From Novosphingobium sp. (GTDB taxonomy: Bacteria > Pseudomonadota > Alphaproteobacteria > Sphingomonadales > Sphingomonadaceae): a stretch of 11,529 nucleotides of DNA. Where the stretch lies: positions 1-11,529 of the forward strand of contig JAURNJ010000113.1 of NCBI GenBank assembly GCA_030830245.1. Reading direction: 5' to 3'. Positions 1 to 6,467 of this stretch are shown in pieces. The position numbers were made by a program, and so were the translations under genes. Numbering within the stretch: position 1 is the first letter of the stretch; every line of letters begins with the position of its first letter. The notes under the pieces are model-generated. The model saw nothing but the letters and a program-made list of their open reading frames with translations, searched no databases and was not told where the DNA came from.

Positions 1-11
1 CCGCTTCCCGC

Positions 12-1061
12 TCAGATCTCGAAACTGACCATCTTGGCCATGATGAACGCGCTGATCCCCATCCAGGTCAGGCCGCCAAGGCCAGTGACTATCAGGCGGT
101 CGTCGGTGAAGAATCCGCCGAGATACTCGGGGTTGATCCACCAGATCATGGTGAAGACGATGAATGGCAGCGAGCCGACGATGTAGGCCGAGGCCTTGGA
201 TTCCGAGCTCATCGCCTTGATCTTCAGCTTCATCTGCGAGCGTTTGCGCAGCACGTCGGCGAGGTTGGCGAGCGTTTCGGCCAGGTTGCCGCCCGTCTCG
301 CGCTGGATCGCAAGCGTGATCACGAAGAAGTTGAATTCGGGCATGTTGAGGCGATCGGCGGTTTCCTGAAGTGCATCTTCCATCGTCCGGCCAACCTTGA
401 TGCGGTCGGTGATCAGCTTGAATTCTTCGCCTACCAGACCGGGCACTTCGGTGGCGACGACACCCAGTGTTTCGGTGACGGGTAGGCCCGAACGAAGGCC
501 ACGCACAAGCAGCTCGATCGCGTCGGGGAATTTTACGGTAAAGGCGTTCGAACGGCGCTTGATCATGAAGCCCACAACCATGTGCGGCATGACCGTCTGG
601 GTCAGGACGAGGTCGACGCGGTCACCCGGGAAGACGAAGCCGCCAACGCCGGTCTTGGCCGAAACCGGAATGGTCACGGCGCGCATGCCCGGGCCAAGCG
701 CGGCGGCAAGGAAGCCGCGATCGCCCGGAGCGACGAGCGCACCCTGGGTGACTGGCTGACCGGCAGTGACCGGGAAGCGGACCACGGTGCCGAGCAGCTT
801 GGTCCTGTCCGCCTCACCGTCGATGAAGTAGGCGTCCTTGACCAGTTCCTCAGGCCATTCCTGGAAATTAATCGAATCGGCAGTGATGATCGTGCCGGTC
901 GGCAGCGCGCGCAGCGCCACCAGGACCTTGGGGCCCTTTGGCTCGACCTTCGCCTCTGCCTGGGGCGTTGAAGCGCCCATGAAAAGCGAGCGCGCCGCAA
1001 AGGCCGTTCCGACCGCGACAAGCAGTGCAGCAACCAGCAGCAGCAGTTTCTTCTTATCCAT
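12..1061 (-). CDS. cpaB/tadB: Chimeric Flp pilus protein: CpaB N-terminal half fused in frame to TadB C-terminal half
   Basis: Seen: a single 349-residue frame. Residues 1-157 read as CpaB/RcpC: a membrane anchor (about 6-22), a SAF domain (about 45-110, VLVALRALPTGTIIT) and the opening of the RcpC domain (MRAVTIPVSAKTGVGGFVFP, 126-145; GDRVDLVLTQ, 146-155). From about residue 158 (MPHMVVGFMIKRR) it reads as TadB: the cytoplasmic T2SSF helical bundle (FPDAIELLVRGLRSGLPV, then AIQRETGGNLAETLANLADV) and two C-terminal membrane segments (about 291-310 and 323-345), ending in MVSFEI. Known: CpaB is periplasmic and works with the secretin, whereas TadB is the inner-membrane platform driven by the TadA/CpaF ATPase; they are separate proteins encoded several genes apart. 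Start ATG 1061 has an AGGGGG ribosome site at 1073-1078. It lies 72 nt downstream of cpaA. Inference: a deletion fusion, unlikely to do either original job. The alternative is a misassembly. Both halves are clearly recognisable. Confidence 0.9.
   Translation of the reverse strand: MDKKKLLLLVAALLVAVGTAFAARSLFMGASTPQAEAKVEPKGPKVLVALRALPTGTIITADSINFQEWPEELVKDAYFIDGEADRTKLLGTVVRFPVTAGQPVTQGALVAPGDRGFLAAALGPGMRAVTIPVSAKTGVGGFVFPGDRVDLVLTQTVMPHMVVGFMIKRRSNAFTVKFPDAIELLVRGLRSGLPVTETLGVVATEVPGLVGEEFKLITDRIKVGRTMEDALQETADRLNMPEFNFFVITLAIQRETGGNLAETLANLADVLRKRSQMKLKIKAMSSESKASAYIVGSLPFIVFTMIWWINPEYLGGFFTDDRLIVTGLGGLTWMGISAFIMAKMVSFEI
585..594 (-). other. CpaB/TadB fusion junction
   Basis: The switch from CpaB-like to TadB-like sequence falls between codons 156 and 159 (T-V-M-P). 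LVLTQTV belongs to the CpaB pattern, and PHMVVGFMIKRR is the end of the second TadB membrane helix plus the basic start of its cytoplasmic domain. The exact base cannot be fixed without aligning intact cpaB and tadB. No frameshift, stop codon, transposon end or obvious repeat is visible at the join. Confidence 0.7.
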
Positions 1062-1133
1062 GGCTATCGAAGCCCCCTGAAAAATTCCTGGTATTCGAAC
1101 GGTGGTTTTCGGACAGATTGGTTAAAATCGGGT

Positions 1134-1622
1134 TCATCCCAGAATTCCCCCCGGATCGAGAGGGGCGAGATGCTGGCTGGCCAGAACCCAAAGGCCGGCA
1201 GGCGAGATGGCGACGCCATAGGGTACGGCGACCTTTCCCTGACGTTTGCGGGCATAGTGCACGCCTGCGACAATCAGGGTCAGCACGCCGCCCGCGAGCG
1301 CCATGAAGATGATGAGTTTGAGGAACCAGAACGGCTCGATCCACAAGGCCAAGGCCGTTAGGAGCTTCACATCGCCTCCGCCCATCAGGCCGAGTGCGAA
1401 CAGTCCGACAAGCACGGCAAAGGTGGCGAGCGCTATCGCGAACTGGATGCCGACGCCTCCCAGCGTGAGCCCGCTCGTCAGCCAGAACAGTGGCGCTCCG
1501 CAGGCGATCGCGGCAGTCAGCCAGTTGTCGATTTCCCTACGACGCATGTCCGTAAAGGCAGCCACCAGCAGCCCAGTTGCCAAGGCTGCGAGCAATGCGT
1601 AGGTGATTAGGCCGCCCTGCAT
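1134..1622 (-). CDS. cpaA: Prepilin peptidase CpaA/TadV (A24 aspartic protease)
   Basis: Inner-membrane aspartic protease that cleaves the leader of Flp-type prepilins before pilus assembly. The 162-residue length is normal for the short CpaA/TadV form, which lacks the methyltransferase domain of PilD. The two catalytic aspartates are visible: D25 in TDMRRREIDN and D84 in GGGDVKLL. Hydrophobic segments cover about residues 5-23, 36-52, 58-80 and 98-120. Start ATG 1622 is preceded by AGGGGG (1633-1638) with a 10-nt gap, the same TCAGGGGG context that precedes the chimeric gene downstream. The enzyme looks intact although the assembly genes that should follow are gone. No Flp pilin gene lies beside it: the divergent hydrolase begins about 100 bp away. 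Confidence 0.9.
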   Translation of the reverse strand: MQGGLITYALLAALATGLLVAAFTDMRRREIDNWLTAAIACGAPLFWLTSGLTLGGVGIQFAIALATFAVLVGLFALGLMGGGDVKLLTALALWIEPFWFLKLIIFMALAGGVLTLIVAGVHYARKRQGKVAVPYGVAISPAGLWVLASQHLAPLDPGGILG

Positions 1623-1726
1623 TTCGAGAGTTCCCCCTGATGTGGAGAAGCTCTAGCCGCGATGACTTACCAAAAAGTAACCAACGACGAGAGGCCGGTA
1701 TTAGTCACGTAAGTTCGCAGCCAGCT
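1623..1726. promoter_or_regulatory. Divergent intergenic region, cpaA / hydrolase
   Basis: This 104-bp region separates cpaA (leftward) from the hydrolase (rightward, if it starts at GTG 1727) and must hold both promoters. It contains the symmetrical TTAC-N6-GTAA element at 1667-1680, about 45-58 nt upstream of the cpaA start. I could not pick a convincing -35/-10 pair on either strand. Confidence 0.4.
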
Positions 1727-2668
1727 GTGCCTAGCGTCGACCGGCGGGCGATACCGCCTGAGGCCCGCGAGGGCAGGTGGATTGCGCCTGATGGCCACGC
1801 CATCCGCCGGTTCGACTGGCCCGGCGACGGCAGGCGCGGATCGCTGCTGTTCCTGCCGGGCCGGGGCGATTTTTTCGAAAAGTGGCTGGATGCCATCGGT
1901 CACTGGCACGAGCGGGGCTGGTCGGTGACTGCTATCGACTGGCGCGGGCAGGCCGGTTCGGGCCGGATGACCGTCGATTGCGTCACTGGTCACATCGACG
2001 ACTACCGGATCTGGGAGGACGATTTCGCGGCATTCTGGGGCGAATGGGCGTCAGACACGTCGGGTCCGCATGTTTTTGTCGCTCACTCGATGGGCGGCCA
2101 GATCACGCTGGGCGCGCTGGTGCGCGGCCTCGTCGATCCCGACGCAGCCGTGTTTTCCGCGCCGATGTTCGGTCTCAGGCCCGAGTGGCTGCCGCGCTGG
2201 CTGCTGCACCTGTTCGCCCGAACGATGGTGGCCTTGCGCGGTGCGACCACGCCAGCCTGGCAAGGTGGCGAGCGGCCCGATCGCTTACCCGGCGAGCGCT
2301 TCGCCTTGTTGACCCACGACCGTGTTCGCTATTCGGACGAGACCTGGTGGCGCGAGGCGCGGCCCGAACTGGGGCTTGGGCCGCCGAGTTGGGGATGGAT
2401 CGTTCGGTCTTATGCAGCCATGGGCGCGACCGCGAGGCGCGGCGCACTCGAAGCCGTGCGTGCGCCTGCGCTGATTGTCGCGACGCGCGCAGACAAGCTC
2501 GTTTCGTGGCGCGCGACGCGCAAGGTCGCCGCGCGACTTCCCCATTGTTGGTTGGTCGTGTTCGGGCGGGAAGCCCGGCACGAGATCCTGCGCGAGGTCG
2601 ATGCGGTGCGTAACGCTGCCCTGAGCGCCATCGACGCCTTCCTCGACGCCGAGGCACCTCCAAAGTGA
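1727..2668 (+). CDS. Alpha/beta hydrolase, lysophospholipase-like (serine aminopeptidase S33 type)
   Basis: Predicted cytoplasmic serine hydrolase of the lysophospholipase/monoglyceride-lipase kind; the substrate cannot be read from sequence. In the 313-residue form used here the oxyanion region is FLPGRGDF (42-49), the nucleophile is S121 in AHSMGGQ, the acid is probably D256 (TRADKLVS) and the histidine is H285 (ARHEI), so a full triad is present. No signal peptide is seen. Start choice: the frame stays open to an ATG at 1640, but that ATG lies only 17 nt from the divergent cpaA start and the added 29 residues (MWRSSSRDDLPKSNQ...) look non-coding. GTG 1727 gives MPSVDRRAIPPEAREG, close to how relatives begin. 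Neither start has a good ribosome site, and an ATT at 1700 behind GAGAGG is a third option. The stop overlaps the next gene by 4 nt, so the two are probably translationally coupled. Confidence 0.82.
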   Translation: MPSVDRRAIPPEAREGRWIAPDGHAIRRFDWPGDGRRGSLLFLPGRGDFFEKWLDAIGHWHERGWSVTAIDWRGQAGSGRMTVDCVTGHIDDYRIWEDDFAAFWGEWASDTSGPHVFVAHSMGGQITLGALVRGLVDPDAAVFSAPMFGLRPEWLPRWLLHLFARTMVALRGATTPAWQGGERPDRLPGERFALLTHDRVRYSDETWWREARPELGLGPPSWGWIVRSYAAMGATARRGALEAVRAPALIVATRADKLVSWRATRKVAARLPHCWLVVFGREARHEILREVDAVRNAALSAIDAFLDAEAPPK

Positions 2669-3750
2669 GCGAACGGTTCGACGTTGCCATTGTCGGCGCG
2701 GGCATTGCCGGTGCCTCGCTCGCGGCGATGATTGCGGGACACGGCAGCATTGCCCTGCTCGAGGCCGAGGACACCGCAGGCTATCACTCGACCGGGCGTT
2801 CAGCGGCATTCTGGACAGAAAGCTACGGCGGGCCGAAAATCCAGCCGTTGACCGCTGCTTCCGGGCCATTCCTGCGCGATGGCGGCTTCCTCAGCCCGCG
2901 CGGCGCACTGACCATCGGGCGCGACAGTGAGGGCGCGGTCATTGATAGCTTTACGCGTGACTACTCGGTGCTCGGCGTCGCGGTCGAGCGGCTGGACCGA
3001 AGCGCGCTGGAATCCTATATTCCCGGACTGCGGCCCGGCTGGACGCATGGCGCGCTCGAACCGAGCTGCGCCGACATCGATGTTGCCGCGCTGCACCAGC
3101 ACTATCTGGCCAGCGCGCGGCGCGATGGCGTCGAGGTGCGGACCCGCAGCAGGCTCATCGCCGCAGAACGAACATCGCAAGGCTGGCAACTCGAACTGGC
3201 GGGGGGAAAGACCATCGCCTGCAGCGTGCTGGCAAATGCGGCGGGAGCCTGGGCGGACGATGTTGCCCGGATCGCGGGGGTTCGTCCGCTGGGTATTGCA
3301 CCTTTTCGCCGGACCATTGTGCAACTGGCTGTCTCGCCGCGGGCGCCCGCAAGCCTGCCGCTGGTGCTCGACATATCGGAGCGCTTCTATTTCAAGCCCG
3401 AGGCTGGCGGGGTCTGGCTCAGTCCGCACGACGAGACACCAAGCGAACCTTGCGATGCAGCGCCGGAGGAAATCGACGTTGCCCTCGCTATCAGCCGCTT
3501 CGAGGAAGTGGTGGACTGGCGGATCGAGCAACTGGTGCATCGCTGGGCCGGGTTGCGCAGTTTCGCGCCCGACCGATTGCCCGTCTATGGCTTTGACGGC
3601 CAGGTGCAGAACTTCTTCTGGTTTGCCGGGCAGGGTGGTTTCGGCATCCAGACCGCGCCAGCTGCGGCCCAGATCGGGGCCGCGCTGCTGACTGGTGGGG
3701 GAGAAGTACCAGTTGATCCACCAGCATTTAGCCCTGCGCGGTTTGCGTGA
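2665..3750 (+). CDS. FAD-dependent oxidoreductase, DAO (glycine / D-amino acid oxidase) superfamily
   Basis: A 361-residue flavoprotein expected to oxidise an amine, amino acid or hydroxy acid substrate. The N-terminal Rossmann dinucleotide motif is VAIVGAGIAGASLA (7-20), with the ribose-binding acid E33 after LL. A conserved early segment HSTGRSAAFW (41-50) follows. LANAAGAWADDVA (189-201) matches the second conserved DAO block, and WFAGQGGFGIQTAP (319-332) is the typical C-terminal FAD-contacting stretch. No signal peptide or membrane anchor is present, so it is probably soluble. It starts at GTG 2665, overlapping the hydrolase stop (GTGA), and length and motifs match the family. The substrate is unknown: relatives include D-amino acid dehydrogenase (DadA), sarcosine oxidase and hydroxyglutarate oxidase, and nothing in the neighbourhood chooses among them. 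Confidence 0.85.
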   Translation: MSERFDVAIVGAGIAGASLAAMIAGHGSIALLEAEDTAGYHSTGRSAAFWTESYGGPKIQPLTAASGPFLRDGGFLSPRGALTIGRDSEGAVIDSFTRDYSVLGVAVERLDRSALESYIPGLRPGWTHGALEPSCADIDVAALHQHYLASARRDGVEVRTRSRLIAAERTSQGWQLELAGGKTIACSVLANAAGAWADDVARIAGVRPLGIAPFRRTIVQLAVSPRAPASLPLVLDISERFYFKPEAGGVWLSPHDETPSEPCDAAPEEIDVALAISRFEEVVDWRIEQLVHRWAGLRSFAPDRLPVYGFDGQVQNFFWFAGQGGFGIQTAPAAAQIGAALLTGGGEVPVDPPAFSPARFA

Positions 3751-3797
3751 CGGTTGCCGGTCGTCAGGGTTGCACCCGGTTCGCACCGATTCGGATC

Positions 3798-3803
3798 AAG
3801 GAG
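3798..3803 (+). promoter_or_regulatory. Ribosome binding site that fixes the YegP-like start
   Basis: AAGGAG ends 10 nt before ATG 3814. It excludes the longer in-frame extension to 3754, whose first 20 residues show no family resemblance. Confidence 0.7.
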
Positions 3804-3813
3804 AAAACACGCG

Positions 3814-3996
3814 ATGGCTCACCGTTTCGAAATCCGCAAAAACAAGAAGGGCGAATTCGTCGCCTATTTCTGCTACAATGCTGAAACGATGTTCTGGACC
3901 GAAGGCTACGCCAGCAAGGCCAGCGCCGAGAATGCCATCGCTTCGATCCTCAAGAACGGGCCGGGCGCGGAGATCGTCGACAAGACTGCGGACTGA
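3814..3996 (+). CDS. YegP-like small protein (DUF1508)
   Basis: A 60-residue protein with one DUF1508 unit: HRFEIRKNKKGEFVAYFCYN (3-22) with the typical F-x-(I/V)-x-K-x-x-x-G-x-F core, then ETMFWTEGYASKASAENAI and a C-terminal GAEIVDKT. E. coli YegP carries two such units in tandem, whereas many alphaproteobacteria have single-unit versions like this one. The biochemical role is not established. It starts 63 nt after the oxidoreductase stop with its own good ribosome site, so it may be cotranscribed or have its own promoter; a TTGCAC at 3770-3775 lacks a good -10 partner. Its 3' end meets rnhA tail to tail with 9 nt between and no terminator hairpin. Confidence 0.88.
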   Translation: MAHRFEIRKNKKGEFVAYFCYNAETMFWTEGYASKASAENAIASILKNGPGAEIVDKTAD

Positions 3997-4005
3997 ACTT
4001 CCGCG

Positions 4006-4446
4006 TCAGGGTATGGCGGTGCCCAGCGCGGCGTCGCTTGCCAGCTTGTCCACCCGCTCGTTTTCCGGGTGGCCATTATGGCCGCGCACCCATACCCAGG
4101 TTATTGAATGTCGCGCGGCCGCGGCGATCAGCTCGTGCCATAGATCGGCATTGCGAACCGGCTGTTTGCTGGCGTTGATCCAGCCTTTTTTCTGCCAGCC
4201 GTCGATCCATTTCGTCATGCCGTCTATGACGTAGCGGCTGTCGGTGTGGAGAGTTACGGCGCAGGGCTCGATCAGGGCGTTGAGCGCCTTGACCACTGCG
4301 GTCATTTCCATGCGGTTGTTGGTGGTGGCCGGATCGGAACCGGACAGTTCCTTCTCGTGCTTGCCCATGCGCAACAGAGCGCCCCAGCCGCCGGGGCCGG
4401 GATTGCCCTTGCAGGCTCCATCAGTGAAGATTTCGACCTGTTTCAA
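4006..4446 (-). CDS. rnhA: Ribonuclease HI
   Basis: Cleaves the RNA strand of RNA:DNA hybrids (R-loops, replication primers). The 146-residue form starts at TTG 4446 and reads (M)[18 protein letters not shown]. All catalytic carboxylates of the family are present: D9 (FTDG), E47 (NNRMEM), D69 (HTDS) and D133 (NERVDKLA), plus the catalytic-loop histidine H123 (RGHNGHPEN). The basic W-rich segment [18 protein letters not shown] (79-96) corresponds to the hybrid-binding basic protrusion. Start choice: the frame is open for 23 more codons upstream, but that part lies inside the end of thrB and resembles nothing in the family, while the TTG is 4 nt after the thrB stop. It is the last gene of an ispH-thrB-rnhA operon and converges on the YegP-like gene. 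Confidence 0.95.
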   Translation of the reverse strand: MKQVEIFTDGACKGNPGPGGWGALLRMGKHEKELSGSDPATTNNRMEMTAVVKALNALIEPCAVTLHTDSRYVIDGMTKWIDGWQKKGWINASKQPVRNADLWHELIAAAARHSITWVWVRGHNGHPENERVDKLASDAALGTAIP

Positions 4447-4450
4447 AGTT

Positions 4451-5437
4451 CTACAATCCGTCCGCGAACAATCCGGCATTGCCCGGCTCGGCATAGAAGG
4501 CAAGGCGCCGCGCAAAAGCCATCGGATCCTTGCGTGTCACCAGCGCGTCGCCTGGCGTGTGCAGCCAATCATAGGCGCGCGTTGCGATAAAGCGCATTGC
4601 CGCCCCGCGTGCCAGAATGGGAAGGGCTGCAAGTTCCTCGCTGCTCAGTGGCCGGACCGCTTGATAACCGGCCAGAAGCGCACGCGACAATGCCGGATCG
4701 AAGCGTTGCCCATCGGTTGAAAAGCACCAGGCCGCGTGGGTCACTGCAACATCGTAGGCGATGATGTCGGTGCAGGCGAAGTAGAAGTCGATAAGACCGG
4801 AAACCTCATCCCCGCGCAGCAGAACATTGTCTGGAAACAGGTCCGCATGGATGACTCCGCGCGGCAGGTCGGCAGGCCAGTTCGCTTCCAGGTAAACAAG
4901 TTCATCCGCGATCGTCTGACCAAGTGCGGGATGGATCGACGCCAGTCCTTCGCGGCCGCAATCGCCAAACAGGCCCTTCCAGGCTTCAAGGTCCATGCCG
5001 TTGGCGCGGCTTGCCTGATAGCTTTCTGCGGCGAGGTGGACTTTCGCTAGGGCCGCGCCGACCGCCTTGGCCTGCTGCGGTGTCGGGTCGCTGACCGAGA
5101 CGCCGGGGAGAAATTCGATCAGGGCTAAAGCCTTGCCCTCGTGCAGGCCAAAGGCGCGGTTGTCGCGATCGTGAATGGTGCGCGGTACCGGGCAGCCCTT
5201 TGCGGCGAGATGATCGAGCAGGCCAAGGAAGAAAGGCAGGTCTGCTGCATCGACCCGGCTTTCGTACATCGTCAGGATGAAGCGCAGCGGGCCGTTGCCT
5301 GTGCCCTCGGTCTCGATCAGCCAGTTGCTGTTCGACACGCCCTCGGCAATGCCCTTGGCCGAAACCAGCGCGCCGACATCGAAGGCCGAGACGATACGCG
5401 CCATCTCCTCGGCGCCGATGGTCGTATATACTGCCAC
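4451..5437 (-). CDS. thrB: Homoserine kinase (aminoglycoside-phosphotransferase-like fold)
   Basis: Phosphorylates L-homoserine to O-phosphohomoserine, the step before threonine synthase. This is the APH-fold (ThrB type II) enzyme of alpha- and some gammaproteobacteria, not the GHMP-kinase ThrB of E. coli. The 328-residue form starts [11 protein letters not shown] at GTG 5437, the usual N-terminus of the family. A TTG six bases earlier (5443) would add only two residues and overlap the ispH stop. The nucleotide pocket begins [11 protein letters not shown] (33-43). The catalytic loop is [13 protein letters not shown] (195-207), with H197, D199 and N204, and the metal-binding D217 lies in LIDFYFAC. 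The start is 2 nt after the ispH stop and has no clear ribosome site, suggesting coupling to ispH translation. Confidence 0.95.
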   Translation of the reverse strand: MAVYTTIGAEEMARIVSAFDVGALVSAKGIAEGVSNSNWLIETEGTGNGPLRFILTMYESRVDAADLPFFLGLLDHLAAKGCPVPRTIHDRDNRAFGLHEGKALALIEFLPGVSVSDPTPQQAKAVGAALAKVHLAAESYQASRANGMDLEAWKGLFGDCGREGLASIHPALGQTIADELVYLEANWPADLPRGVIHADLFPDNVLLRGDEVSGLIDFYFACTDIIAYDVAVTHAAWCFSTDGQRFDPALSRALLAGYQAVRPLSSEELAALPILARGAAMRFIATRAYDWLHTPGDALVTRKDPMAFARRLAFYAEPGNAGLFADGL

Positions 5438-5439
5438 AA

Positions 5440-6399
5440 TCAAACAGTAAGCTGGCGAGGCAGCTTGAAGGTGATCGTCTCACGCGTCGAGACGGTTTCT
5501 TCCTCGCCCACTTCGCGCAACTCGCAAAGGCGGGAGATCACTTCGCGAACCAGCGCTTCGGGCGCGGATGCTCCTGCGGTCAGGCCAAGGGTGCTCACGG
5601 TATCGAGCCATTCGGGGACGATCTCGGAAGCGCGCTGGATCAGGCGGGCAGAGGTGCCTGCGCGCTCGGCCACTTCGACCAATCTTTGCGAATTCGAACT
5701 GTTGGGCGCACCGATCACCAGCACCAGATCGCAGTCCGGGGCGATCCGCTTGACTGCCTCCTGCCGGTTCGAAGTGGCGTAGCAGATGTCTTCGGACTTG
5801 GGCCCGCTGATATCAGGGAAGCGGGCCTTGATGGCATCGATGATCGCCGCGGTATCATCGACCGAAAGCGTGGTCTGGGTAAGGTAGGCCAGCTGTCGGT
5901 CCGCCACATGATCGAGCGCAGCCACATCCTCCACCGTTTCAATCAGGGTCATCGATCCGGCTTCGACCTGGCCGAATGTGCCGATTACTTCGGCATGTCC
6001 GGCATGGCCGATGAACAGGATATGGCGACCAAGCCCAATCTGGCGCTCTGCCTCGCGATGAACCTTGCTTACCAGCGGACATGTGGCGTCCAGCCATTCC
6101 AGGCCGCGCGCGGTTGCGGCCGCCGGAACCGACTTTGGCACTCCGTGTGCGCTGAAAATCACTGGTGCGCCGTCGGGCACCTCATCGAGATCCTCTACGA
6201 AGACTGCGCCCTTGGCCTTCAGGCCATCGACAACATAGCGGTTGTGGACGATTTCGTGGCGGACATAGACCGGCGCGCCATAGCGATCGATTGCCCGTTC
6301 GACGATCTCGATGGCTCTTTCGACGCCGGCGCAGAAACCGCGCGGGGCCGCGATCAGGACGCGCAGTGGCGGCTTGGTTGCAGATAATGTCGCGTTCAT
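5440..6399 (-). CDS. ispH: 4-hydroxy-3-methylbut-2-enyl diphosphate reductase
   Basis: Last enzyme of the MEP isoprenoid pathway: an Fe-S reductase converting HMBPP to IPP and DMAPP in the cytoplasm. The 319-residue length is normal. The three cluster cysteines are C23 (APRGFCAGV), C107 (DATCPLV) and C206 ([10 protein letters not shown]). Substrate-site residues are visible: H52 (EIVHNRYV), H85 (FSAHGV), H135 and E137 ([10 protein letters not shown]), the TQTTLSVDD segment (174-182) and SSNSQRL in the C-terminal part. Start ATG 6399 has AGAGG at 6407-6411 with 7-nt spacing. First gene of the ispH-thrB-rnhA operon, divergent from a lipoprotein gene. Its 3' end abuts thrB. The Nfu-type Fe-S carrier encoded near 10.5 kb could serve such a client, but that link is inference. 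Confidence 0.97.
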   Translation of the reverse strand: MNATLSATKPPLRVLIAAPRGFCAGVERAIEIVERAIDRYGAPVYVRHEIVHNRYVVDGLKAKGAVFVEDLDEVPDGAPVIFSAHGVPKSVPAAATARGLEWLDATCPLVSKVHREAERQIGLGRHILFIGHAGHAEVIGTFGQVEAGSMTLIETVEDVAALDHVADRQLAYLTQTTLSVDDTAAIIDAIKARFPDISGPKSEDICYATSNRQEAVKRIAPDCDLVLVIGAPNSSNSQRLVEVAERAGTSARLIQRASEIVPEWLDTVSTLGLTAGASAPEALVREVISRLCELREVGEEETVSTRETITFKLPRQLTV

Positions 6400-6409
6400 G
6401 GCTTGGCCT

Positions 6410-6436
6410 CTAGCGCTTTGCCGCCTGCCTCGCTAG
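6410..6436. repeat. Inverted repeat between ispH and the lipoprotein gene
   Basis: CTAGCG (6410-6415) and CGCTAG (6431-6436) are perfect 6-nt arms 15 nt apart. The arm nearer ispH overlaps its ribosome site (6407-6411), so an RNA hairpin here could mask the start of ispH, or the DNA could be an operator. Six-nt arms are short enough to occur by chance. Confidence 0.4.
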
Positions 6437-6467
6437 GGCAAGATCCGATCAAATCGAGGACGCCACG

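Noticed and set aside
582..971. A 129-codon plus-strand frame opposite the CpaB part of the chimera, considered as a possible antisense gene at the junction.
   Set aside because: It has no recognisable motif or good ribosome site, and its Asp/Arg/Gly/Ala-rich composition mirrors the codons of the real gene.
1640..1726. A 29-codon extension of the hydrolase to ATG 1640.
   Set aside because: It would leave only 17 nt between divergent start codons, and the residues look non-coding. It is not fully excluded.
2800..3786. A 328-codon open frame on the minus strand opposite the FAD oxidoreductase.
   Set aside because: It resembles no protein, is rich in Arg/Ala/Pro as expected for a shadow of GC-rich coding DNA, and lies fully across a gene with clear family motifs.
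4447..4515. A 23-codon N-terminal extension of rnhA into thrB.
   Set aside because: The RNase HI family begins right at the KQVEIFTDG segment, and the TTG 4 nt after the thrB stop gives a normal-length protein.
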